Source: Zingiber officinale (Eukaryota; Streptophyta; Magnoliopsida; Zingiberales; Zingiberaceae). Taken from it: 64,000 nucleotides of DNA. Position numbers and translations under genes: made by a program. Location of the stretch: contig NC_056002.1 in NCBI RefSeq assembly GCF_018446385.1, positions 30,428,636 to 30,492,635 on the forward strand, in the 5' to 3' direction. The notes under the pieces were generated by a model. The model had not been told where the DNA came from and did not search any database. It saw only the letters and a program-made list of their open reading frames with translations. This document shows positions 11,302-20,964 of this stretch, piece by piece (the first letter of the stretch is position 1; every line of letters begins with the position of its first letter).

Positions 11302-11748
11302 AGTTCTTTTATTTTTATTGTCGTTTTGTATGAACAATAGTTAGTACATTTCATTCATGTCAGTTAGTTATATGTTAATAATTTGCAGCATAATTTTATA
11401 TTAATGATATGTTCATTTATTTATGTTGTTTGTTTGACATGATGCATGATTAGTTCATGACGTATTAAATGATTAGTTCATTTAATTTTTTTTAAAAAAA
11501 ACATGATATATTAAATGATTAGTTCATTTAATTAAAAAATTCATGATATGATAAATGATTAGTTCTTTTGTTGGGATGTATGTAATAGAATTGATTAATA
11601 TTAATTTGATTGGTCATACGGATGATGAGTGAAAACATAGTTGTCACTTGATTTTGTAAACCAACTCAAAGTAATATTAAGTCAATCATAAATTGCATAT
11701 ATATGATTTACACTGAATACTAAATAATGTGTTTATTTATGATAGATT

Positions 11749-12620
11749 ATGGCAACCAAAAACATAATAGCTGAACTCAACAAAGGTGAAAAACTTAATG
11801 GGGATTACTACAAGATCTGGCACCTCAGGATACAATATGTACTTGAGGAACAAGAAGTTCTAGAGGCTGTAAATCAGGTTATGAAAGTACCTGTAGATGG
11901 TCCCACTGCACAACACAGACGAAATCTTGATGCCTATAAGGCATGGAAGAAAAAGGACTCCACTGCAAAGGGTATATTGATTAGTTCAATGGTAGACGAC
12001 CTAGATTTTGAGTATGAGTCATATCTTACGGCTCATGCAGTCTAGGTAGCCCTTAAAGAAAAATACAGTGGAGTAAGTCTGAGCAAGCTTCGACAGCTAA
12101 CAATCAAGTTTGATAGCTACAAAAAGCGTCCGAATGTGTCAATGGTTCAACACCTCAGGGAATGTCGAACATGATTCGGGAGCTTAAAACAGCTGGTCAT
12201 GAGTTGACTGATGAACAACAAGTTCAAGCAGTTATTCGTTCACTTCCAGATTCTTGGGAGACCATGAAGCAAACCTTAACTCACAGTGAGAGTATCAAGA
12301 CTTTCACTGATGTCTCACGCCATGTAGAATTGGAGGCGGAGAAAGTTGAATCCGCAAGGATTTCTGGACAAGCCTATGTGGCTGTAGGTTCTGCAAGATC
12401 ATATGGATCCAAGAAAAAGAAATGGTTCAAGAAAGGGAAGGGAAAGAAGAAGGAAGCTACTGTTGTAGGACAGGGCCCAATCAAGAAGATAGTCAAGAAG
12501 ACTTGAAAGAAACCTAAAAACAAGTTGACTTGTTTTAACTGTGGCAAAAAGGGCCACTTTGCTCGGGAGTGCACTGAGCCGAAAAAGGTAAATCCAAGTG
12601 TGTCTTCTTTTCAAGAGCAT
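11749..12620 (+). pseudogene. Copia gag (capsid and CCHC nucleocapsid), inactivated
   Basis: Starts at ATG 11749 (MATKNIIAEL) and encodes the N-terminal capsid region with KLNGDYYKIW and the AWKKKD motif. A TAG at 12043-12045 sits where the family usually has Trp. A one-base loss near 12160 shifts the frame, and the gag then reads on through VQAVIRSLPDSW and a Lys-rich tract to a TGA at 12505. The next codons give a zinc knuckle, CFNCGKKGHFAREC (about 12536-12577). Gag would normally coat the RNA and form the particle. Here it is broken by at least two stops and one frameshift. Confidence 0.85.
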
Positions 12621-12634
12621 TTTGTTGCTAGTCA

Positions 12635-15608
12635 GTGTTGTTAGCTGATTCTTATCCTTTGTGGATTATAGATTCGGGAGCAACCAACCATGTAGCTCGG
12701 GAACGAGTTAAATTTGTTGAGTACCGTCAGGTACCAGCTGGCAACAAGTGGATCTATGTGGGAAATAATGCAAGAGTTGAAGTCAAAGGAGTCGGCACTT
12801 ACAAACTCAACCTACGTGGTGGTAAAGTTTTGTTTCTACATGATGTCCTGTATGCTCCTGAAATTCGATGGAATCTTGTTTCCGTTACGTGTCTTCTTGA
12901 TTTAGGGTATTGTATTAATTTTTACAATCGGTCTGTTGAACTTAAGATTGACTCAGTGTCAATCGGATATGATTTTTTAACAAATGGTTTTATGGTTCTT
13001 GATGTAGAACCAGATGTCAATTATGCTATTGATGGTTGTTTTTCAAACATTGCTTTAACTAGTGATGCAGATACAACTGAGGAGGTTTGGCATGCTAGAT
13101 TAGGACACATAGGACAAGAACGTATGAATCGATTAGCTAGAGAGGGTCTATTGGGAACTCGAGCTAAGATTCAATTGTCTATATGTGAGCATTGTCTTGC
13201 TGGAAAAGCAACTAGGAAACCATTTGGTAAGGCTATTAGATCTGAATCGACATTGCAGTTAATTCATTCGGACATTTGTGGTCCAATGAATGTGAAGGCT
13301 AGACATGGAGCTTCCTATTTCATTACATTTATTGATGATTTCTCTAGGTTCGGTCATGTGTATTTGATTTCTCACAAATCTGAAGCATTTGATTGCTTCA
13401 TTCGTTATATGAACGAAGTTGAGAATCAAACGGAACGTAAAGTTAAGGATTTACGCACTGACCGTGGAGGGGAGTATTTGTCTGATATGTTCAAGACAAT
13501 ATGTAATGATAGAGGGATTATTAGAGAGCTGACAATCCCTGGAACTCCACAGCAAAATGAGGTAGCTGAAAGAAGAAATAGGACTCTTCTTGAAATGGTT
13601 AGGTCTATGATGGCGCAAGCTAATTTGCCAATCTCCTATTGGGGAGATGCATTATTAACTGTAGCATATATACTTAACAAAGTATCTTCAAAGTCAGTTC
13701 CATCTACCCCATATGAACGTTGGACAGGCAGAAAATCAAATTTGAGTAATCTGAGACCCTGGGGGTCAGCTGCTTATATTCATGACAGTTCTCACAAGTA
13801 TGGAAAACTAGGGCCTAGGGGTAAGAAATGTATCTTTATAAGATATCATGAGACCTCCAAAGGTTATGCTTTCATAGGTGAGCAACTAGATGGAACCATC
13901 TCCGAAATAGACTCGAGAGATGCAACTTTTCTCGAAACAGAGTTCCCAATCAGAGGTGATGTTCATAAAAATGTTCCTCTATTTGAGGAGGATGAGATAT
14001 TATCAACGAGAGTGGTGTCAAAAGGGATACCTGAGTCTAGTCAACCAAGTGGGAGTGATATGCCGAGTCATGAGTTGACTTCTCAACAGCCCAACTTACG
14101 GAGAAGTGTTCGTAAGATCAAACCTAAGAAGAGGTTTGATATTGAGAATGAGGCATTGGTAACACTTCCAATTGACGATGACGAACCTCAATCCATTGAG
14201 GAAGCATTGGGATGTAGAGTTAGAGAAAAATGGAAAGCTGTAATGGTGTTTAGTTGCAAAAGAATATACCCAATTGGAGGGTATTGACTTTGAAGAGACA
14301 TTTTCTCCTGTAGTGAAATTTGTATCAATAAGAGTTATTTTGACCTTTGTGGCACATTATGACTTGGAATTACATCAAATGGATGTAAAACCGCTTTCCT
14401 TAATGGTGATCTTGACGAAGAAATCTATATAGTTCAACCAGAAGGTTTCATTGCTGAAGGCCAAGACTAAAAAGTATGTAGACTTAGAAAGTCAATATAT
14501 GGGCTAGAGCAAGCGTCAAGACAATGGAACATAAGATTAACGAAGTCGTTTTATCTTATAGTTTCGAGATGATCAATGAGGATCATTGTGTTTTCCTGAA
14601 AAGGGAAAAAGGAAAGTATGTCATTTTATCATTATATGTTGATGATATGCTGATAGCTGGAAATGACATAGGATATGTGAATGAAGTCAAGAAGTGGTTG
14701 TCATCACAATTTGATACAACAGATATGGGAGAAGCTGAATACATCTTAGGGGTGAAGATCATAAGAGATCGTTCTAAAGGACTTTTGGGTTTGTCACAAG
14801 AGTCTTATATAAATAAGATGTTACATCATTTCGGCATGTCTAATTGCAACATAGAACATACACCTATTGTGAAAGGTACTGTGTTGAGCAAGAGTATGTG
14901 TCCTAAAACTCCATAGGAAATAGCTGAGATGAATAAAAAACCATATGCCAGTGCTATTGGTAGTTTGATGTACACTATGTTGTGTACAAGTCCCGATATC
15001 AGCTATGTTGTGGGCTTAGTCAGTCGCTTCCAGTCAAACCCAGGACCGAGACACTGGAAGGCAGTAAAAAGGATATTCAGATTTCTGAAGGCGACAACAG
15101 ATTATTGTCTCTATTTTCAAGGATCAGATATGAGTCTGAAAGGTTATTCAGATGCAGATTGGGCTGGAGACCTAGATGATAAAAAATCCACATCAGGGTA
15201 TGCATTTTGCTGAATGGTGGCGCCATCTCCTGGAACAGCAAGAAACAAGCTTGTGTAGCTTTGTCGACTATGGAAGCTGAATATGTGGCATGTTCAGTAG
15301 CTGTGCAAGAAGCAGTCTGGTTGAGAAGGTTTCTGAAGCATCTGAAAATTGCTGAGGATAGTAGGAGTCCAGTAACTGTCTACTGTGACAGTCAAGCTGC
15401 AATAACTTTTTCCAAGGATCCCAAATATCATAGCAAAGGCAAGCATATAGAAATTAAATATAATTTTGTAAGGGATATTGTGGCTAAAAGAAAAGTCATT
15501 CTTGAGTATGTCCCTACACGTGTTATGCTTACAGATCCTTTTACTAAGCCAATGACTAAAGAGTCATTTAAAGAACATGTAAAGTCTTTGGGACTTCGTA
15601 GAAGGTAA
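12635..15608 (+). pseudogene. Copia pol: protease, integrase, reverse transcriptase, RNase H (inactivated)
   Basis: A 550-codon open stretch (12635-14287) carries the protease motif [10 protein letters not shown], the integrase zinc-binding part (WHARLGH ... CEHC) and the catalytic core ([23 protein letters not shown]; the usual Gly before VAER is Glu). Near 14240 about 60 residues of the RT fingers are missing, and the frame then shifts (LVAKEYTQ block). A one-base loss near 14390 and a stop near 14468 follow. The RT catalytic motif YVDDMLIAG is intact at about 14635. RNase H blocks (YSDADWAGD, STMEAEYVA, YCDSQAA) extend to a natural-looking end at 15608, with stops at 14914 and 15211. The enzyme set is recognisable but not functional. 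Confidence 0.9.
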
Positions 15609-16875
15609 CAATATTGAAATAACAATCAGACTTTGTGTTATGATTGTGTAATTTGTCATAATTTATTCAGTGTATATGTTGTATTTGTTACATTCATGTA
15701 AGATCTCGGTGAGCATGTTGGCAGGTGGAGATTGGTCCACTCACATGGACAATCATCTCTGTTTGTTAAGTATAAATAGGGGTAAAACCGTTACTTATGA
15801 AACAGTTTACGTAGCTGAAATTATGAAATTAGAGACAGATTCATAAGTTGAGGTCGCCTTGCTAATTGTGTCAAGATGAGATCATTTATGTGTAAATAAT
15901 GATCTAAGTAAATGAATCCACCATTTACTGAACCTGTTGAAGGCCAGATTAGAATTCATATGTTGAATTCCGGATTATACGTTAAGTATGTCTAGATCAA
16001 AATCTGTACGATGTTAAATTTGAAGACAACATGCGCTCTTTTTAGTAAAGAGAATAACATCGTAGCATGTGATTCATACCACATGTGCTATTGCGACAAT
16101 AAAGGTAGTAGGAGAATGAATCCCTGTTTCTCTACTATGTGAGACCTTTGAGATTATATGTTAATCTCAATTTTTGCCTTAGTGACTATTTAGCTGTTTA
16201 CTTGAAGTTTTAATCAGTGGCTGCTACTTTAGCGTGTATCCTATGGCTATGGACGATTCGGTCTATGGAGCATAACTAGGAAAGTGACTGATTAAAATGA
16301 ATTGATTCTAGCTAAAAAGGAAGATTAAATATATTTACATCTTTTGTTGTTATTCACTGGTCGACCCATTTCTGTTATGTATGGAAATGAATGTGAATAT
16401 TGGATATGGAACATGCTCATGACATAATGGTCATTATAAGGGATTAGAGATGTTCATATCGATGTAAATGAAAATTATTTAATCTGGGTAAATAGCAAGA
16501 CATGGATATCTTCAAGATAATGGTTGTGTGTCACTTGAAGATTGGATGGATTCTGGATAAAGGCTATATGCCACCAGGAAAGTGGCTATGTGTCATAAAG
16601 AGTGTGTCTCTAATTTATTTGAGTAGCTAAGCAAAGTGTAACAACTTTATTAGCATTGATTGCTCAACGAGCGGCTAAGTCAATGTGTAACAATCTTCTT
16701 AGCAACTATCGCTCAGTGTGCTTGCTGTCGCACGAACTATTTTCTCTAAGTATGGATTGGATGTTCTCATATGGTCTATGTGACCAAACTCTCTAATAGT
16801 CTATGTGACTTATTAAGTCTTTGTGACTTACCTGAATGAATTAGTCTTAGTTACTTACCTTGGACGAGTGGGAGA
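15609..16875 (+). other. Long 3' non-coding region of the copia element
   Basis: 1.27 kb between RNase H and the 3' LTR with no open frame of note. It contains near-repeats (GAGCGGCTAAGTCAATGTGTAACAA-type motifs around 16620-16690; TCTATGTGAC motifs near 16775-16830) and ends in the purine tract. Confidence 0.7.
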
Positions 16876-17206
16876 TGTTGGAAATGGGGATAGTGGGGAA
16901 CGTGGCCCATGTTCCCCACTACTCATAATGGAAAAGGTCCATTATGCCCCTGGTTTATTTCCCTATATAAAGGGGATGCGTCCAAGGATCAGAGGGGAGA
17001 ATCAGGGTGTGTTGGAGACGAGAGTAAGAGGAGAACATCCAAGGCGGCGGGATTTGGTTTGTGAAATTGCGGAGGGCTTTCCGATCCTGTGATCGCTCTT
17101 CCGATAGCGAGTTTCACCACTGCCGATTGCGGATCTGCGGGAGATCGCTGTAAGTTTTTACCGCTTTATTTTTAATTCGTCTTTCATGCATTTAGTATAA
17201 TCTACA
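16876..17206 (+). repeat. 3' LTR of the copia element
   Basis: 331 bp, the same length as the 5' LTR, and follows the purine tract directly. Identical to the 5' LTR over its first half. Confidence 0.9.
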
Positions 17207-17585
17207 AAATCAGCACCAAAGGGGTGTTGATTTTTTAAAAAATAACACTATAATGGTAGTTGGTGTATTTAAACTATGGTGTTGGCTTTTAAAAATCAAC
17301 ACTATAGCGGTTGTTGTATGTAGATTAGATGGATTAAAAATTTTTGCTCAAAGTCACGTCAAGTGCCCATGTAGGATGTCGCAACGATCGCTCGATTTTC
17401 ATGACTAAGACAACTCAGGATGCTTGGAATTATTCAGGGTGCCTCAAGTGATTCCATGCACCCCGAGTAATTCTAAATGCCCCAAGGTATGTCAATCATA
17501 GAAATTAGGCACAAAAAATTTTTACTCTATGCGCCTCTAGGGCACGATGCAATGCACGACTAAGGAAGGACGATCGCGTGACAGT

Positions 17586-18842
17586 GGGTGTGTTTGGTTC
17601 AAGGATATCACATATAACCAAGGTTATTCACCTACGGTAATCCAAGATAACCGTGTTTGACGTCATCAATCTCGGCATCAAACCCAGAATCAGAAAACCA
17701 TGGGTTACCCAAGGTTTTTCTTGATTCCGGAGGTTAAGCAATTTTTTCCCAAAATTACCCTCGGAAAGATCGGAGCACAATAGGGCAGTGCGGTGCAGAG
17801 GTTCGCTGCGAAGCTTCATGTGGCGTGCGGTAGAGCGGTGACCAGAGGTGGCAGTGGTGAGCAGTAGCAGTGGTAGTGGGCGGGGGTCGATGCTAGATCA
17901 GCAACGGAGGTGATAGCAGGCAACGGCGCTGCATTCCTTCATGCGTGTATATCGTCATGAATCTTCATGGCAGCTAGAGGTGGCAGCAACGACAGTGGGT
18001 GACGGGCGACAGTGGGCGGCGGAGGTGGTAGCAGCAACAGTAAAACAGTGGCAGTGAGCAGCGGAGGTGGCAGTAGCGAGCGAGCAATGGTGGGCGAGGG
18101 GTGGGCAGCGGCAGCACATGTGACGCCCGAAGGTGGCAGTGGTCGGCGACAAGCAACGGGTGATTGTGGGTGACAAGCGACTGCAGGCAACAAGTGGCGA
18201 CGACGACGAAGGGGAAGGAAGATGACAATGATATTTTTTTTATTTTTTTATTTTTTTATTTTTTAACATACATATTTGATTAAACCTTTAGTTAATTAAA
18301 TTAATCAACTCCTAACTACAGTTAGACGACCTGGGATTTATCCCACTATGCGTCTAACGCCTTTGTACCTGCATGTACCTCCCTCCATATCTGTGGGGCC
18401 GACACTAGGAGGTCGTTAATGTAGTAGAATAAATTTAATAATCCACTAAAATTATCTAAAAATTCTGAAATAATAAAAAATGTCAAATTTTATTATTTAT
18501 ATATATCACTTTCAATAATAATAATATTATTATTAATCCAAGAATAATAGGGCAAAATATCATACTAAGTTATATACTAAAATATCGAAACAAATAAGGT
18601 TTTTTTGTATTACCTAAATTAAACCAAACTTCCTCTGAATATGTTTCATTCTTCATAACTTTGGTTATATGATTATCTTGTATAAGTAATCACAATCACA
18701 TAACAAGGTTATGCGTGATATTTCATTTCCCATAATGTTAATTATGTGATTAGTATTATAAGATAATCACATAACTCAAGTTATGCGCGATAATTTAAAC
18801 CAGACACAAAGATTATGCGTGATAACTTAATCAAACACCCTC
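17586..18842. mobile_element. TIR DNA element, non-autonomous (about 1.26 kb)
   Basis: The left end GGGTGTGTTTGGTTCAAGG matches the reverse complement of the right end (GGGTGTTTGATTAAG) for about 30 bp, including ATCACxxATAA. Subterminal motifs such as GTTATGTGATTAT recur at 18660-18830. The middle (17780-18220) is low-complexity GGTGGCAGYAGC-type sequence that opens long but meaningless Ser/Pro/Thr frames on the minus strand, followed by a T-rich run. No transposase. The target duplication is not clear. The GGGTGTTTGG start resembles PIF/Harbinger or hAT MITEs. Confidence 0.5.
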
Positions 18843-19500
18843 ACCTGATCGCCCCTCTCAGTGCAACATGTTGCACCTAATGTTATTAAAATCGCGAGTT
18901 GACTCATAAACTTGTACAAAATCACGAGTTTACTTATGAAAAAATCGAGTAAAATTGTGATAAAATCATGTATTAAAGTAAAATCGGATCAAAATCGTAA
19001 AATCATATTTAAACTTGTAAAAATATGATTTTTTAGATAATTTTATTGATTTTGTGTCGTTAATAAAAAGAAATCATTTTGAACAAAATAATATTATTTT
19101 GAGATGATTTTAGATTTGCACTTGTATTTCTATTAATTTGTTATATTGTGTTTTATTTATCTTTGGACTTAAGTTTTAGATTTGTATTTATATTTATGTT
19201 GTGTTTTCATGATAAATATTTGATTGTTTAAAAGTTTAAAATTATGAATACTTTATAATTATATGAATTAAAATATTTTACATGTAAAATTATGTTATAA
19301 TTTGGATTAAAATATTTAATAATCAATTAAAAAATATATCAATTTTTTTTAAAATTAATTTAAAGTATGATATAAAATTTTATGATTTTATTTTATAATC
19401 TAGTTTTACTACTATTTTAACAACTTTACCTAAACTCTCTATTCAATATGTAACTTAAAATTTCCCATATAAAATAAAATTATATATAAAAAAACCTTTT
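18843..19500. other. AT-rich intergenic stretch
   Basis: Short imperfect repeats of AAAATCG/TTGTAAAA motifs at 18890-19020 precede very AT-rich sequence. No gene or bounded element seen. Confidence 0.5.
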
Positions 19501-19559
19501 CCTACAATTTAGGCTTTATAAGTAAGACTCTCGGCGGATTCAATCTCTTCTTCCACGTA

Positions 19560-20402
19560 CAATCACAAGTACCGAAGCGATGCATTGACTTCTTTGCCGG
19601 AATTGGAGCAGTGGAGATCTCCGGCACTGTGAACTTCTTCTTGGCTCCGACGCTGGTGGAGACCTGCCTTCTTGTTCGGTGCCGGCAGGGAGATATGGTG
19701 GAGGGAGCTGCGTCACCTGCGGTGCCCACCTCGCAAACTTCGCTGCCGTTGCTCCCACCTCGCTGGCGAGCTAATCAGGGCTCGGGAACGGAAGCAACTC
19801 GTTCCGCCGAGGAGCAAAAATCGGATCTTTTCCGTCTCCGTTTGAGAAAAATGGTACTTTTGCGCAATCCTGCATCGCAGTGGATTCGTCGTCGACGAGA
19901 TGGTCCTCGACGCGCCACACCGGGCGCATCTCGATTAGGTACTCTGAATGCTGCTGGCGGCGGCTGCGGCGGCGGCGGCGGCGGCGTTGCTGCTTGTGTA
20001 AGCGATGGGGGAGGAAGGGTCTGCAACCGATGCCCTATTCTGTTCCGGTGGCGACGGAATAGGAGAGGAGAGGCGGAATCTGGTGAGGATGAACCTATTG
20101 TGCTCGATGGTGAGATAGTTGGCGTCACAGGCCTTGCAAAGAATCGCCCGGTCCTCTTTGCAAAACAGAAACCCTCGCTTCGCCTGCAAATCCCCAAATC
20201 CAAAACCGACATCAAAAGCCAAACTTTATCACCGGAACCGCGTCTTGGAGTCAAATCGCACCTGGCAGATGTCGCAGGCAGTGAACGTAGGTGGCCGCGA
20301 GCGAGAGGCGGCGGTGCTTGCCGGCGACCTTGTTGGCGCGGTGGACCTGACGGTCGCAGGCGTCGCACACGGCCGATGACTCCTTGCCACCGTCGATGAT
20401 TA
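19560..20402 (-). pseudogene. B-box zinc-finger (BBX20/21/22-like) pseudogene with retained intron
   Basis: Minus-strand pieces in different frames match one BBX transcription cofactor in order. They are: the end of B-box 1 (CDACDRQVHRANKVAGKHRR, about 20369-20310); the start of B-box 2 (CDICQ, ending 20262); an intron 20261-20184 with GT and TTTGCAG; the rest of B-box 2 (AKRGFLFCKEDRAILCKACD, from 20183); an EYLIEM ... WRVED motif; and a C-terminal FTVPEIS...PIPAKKS block near 19600. The first half of B-box 1 and the start codon are missing. A frameshift separates B-box 1 from CDICQ, the tail of B-box 2 is shortened, and later blocks lie in two more frames. The retained intron means it arose by DNA duplication or local decay and not by retrocopying. 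Confidence 0.75.
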
Positions 20403-20489
20403 TTTATGAGAAAGATTTAAAAAAAAATTGTGAGACAGAATTTTTAATGAAGCTAAAAATTAAAAAAAAAGGAAGAAAAATTAAACCAT

Positions 20490-20562
20490 CGCCCACCGTG
20501 GGGCGCGAACCCACGACCACAAGGTTAAGAGCCTTGCGCTCTACCAACTGAGCTAGACGGGC
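20490..20562 (-). tRNA. trnK-CUU (nuclear): tRNA-Lys (anticodon CTT)
   Basis: 73-nt cloverleaf on the minus strand. The acceptor arm GCCCGTC pairs with GGTGGGC with G-U pairs, followed by discriminator G. The A box is TAGCTCAGTTGG and the B box GGTTCGCGCCC. The anticodon loop CTCTTAA reads CTT (20527-20529). A T5 run just downstream on the minus strand can end Pol III transcription. No intron. Confidence 0.97.
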
Positions 20563-20964
20563 TTGTTGAATCATTTCAACAATAATAAAATCTATTTCTT
20601 AACCGTCCCCTTCCGTCCCAGTTCCTCTTTGTCGACAAAAGACACTGTCAGCCTCTGCTATTTCCGAGTCTCATTGCTTCGGAAAGTGGAGGAATTCTCA
20701 TCTGATCCATTTAAAAAAACATTCAGAAATGCAAAGCTTCTGCTTGTAAATACTTGTAACGAGATAAATTCAATCCAAACGTACTTATAAGCATCACCTT
20801 CCATGTTACAGGAAGACAAAAAAAACATGTTACAGGAAGACAAAAAAAACGCCTAGTAATTTGCAGAAGCATCTAAGTCAGTCTCAGTCTCCTATTTCGG
20901 ACCAGGCGATAAGCATTCACCAACTGCATTTTCCTTCTGGCTAGTGATCTCGAGTCTTTATGGT

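Larger units (their letters stand above)
9135..17206 (+). mobile_element. Ty1/copia LTR retrotransposon, full length but defective
   Basis: 8072 bp with the exact TSD AAATC (9130-9134, 17207-17211). LTRs are 331 bp each. A primer site, TGGTATCAGAGC (9467-9478), lies one base after the 5' LTR, and a purine tract (GACGAGTGGGAGA) precedes the 3' LTR. Order: leader with an extra ORF (10798-11301), gag, protease, integrase, reverse transcriptase, RNase H, which is copia order. Gag-pol carries stops, frameshifts and an RT deletion. The leader (1.3 kb before the extra ORF) and the 3' non-coding part (1.27 kb) are unusually long for a copia element with such short LTRs. Confidence 0.92.
8797..17374. 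mobile_element. TIR DNA element (about 0.5 kb) split by a copia insertion
   Basis: The stretch starting CTATGTGGGCA at 8797 matches, over about 60 bp, the reverse complement of the stretch ending TGCCCATGTAG at 17374. Most differences are transitions. Inside both arms lie repeated motifs of the type TTTTTAAAAAxCAGCACCAC. Removing the copia element (9135-17206) and one TSD gives an element of about 500 bp. No flanking duplication is evident and no transposase is present, so the superfamily is unassigned. Confidence 0.65.

Noticed and set aside
14524-15608. Open frames 14524-14916, 14929-15213 and 15207-15608 as separate genes
   Set aside because: They are consecutive pieces of one pol (RT and RNase H) separated by single stops or frame changes.
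17939-18228. Minus-strand Pro/Thr/Ser-rich frames
   Set aside because: Low-complexity trinucleotide-like sequence inside a TIR element opens three frames equally. No domain.
19611-20399. Long plus-strand frame of 262 codons and its minus-strand partner of 197 codons
   Set aside because: Both are GC-rich shadows. The meaningful minus-strand frames are the BBX blocks, which lie in other frames.
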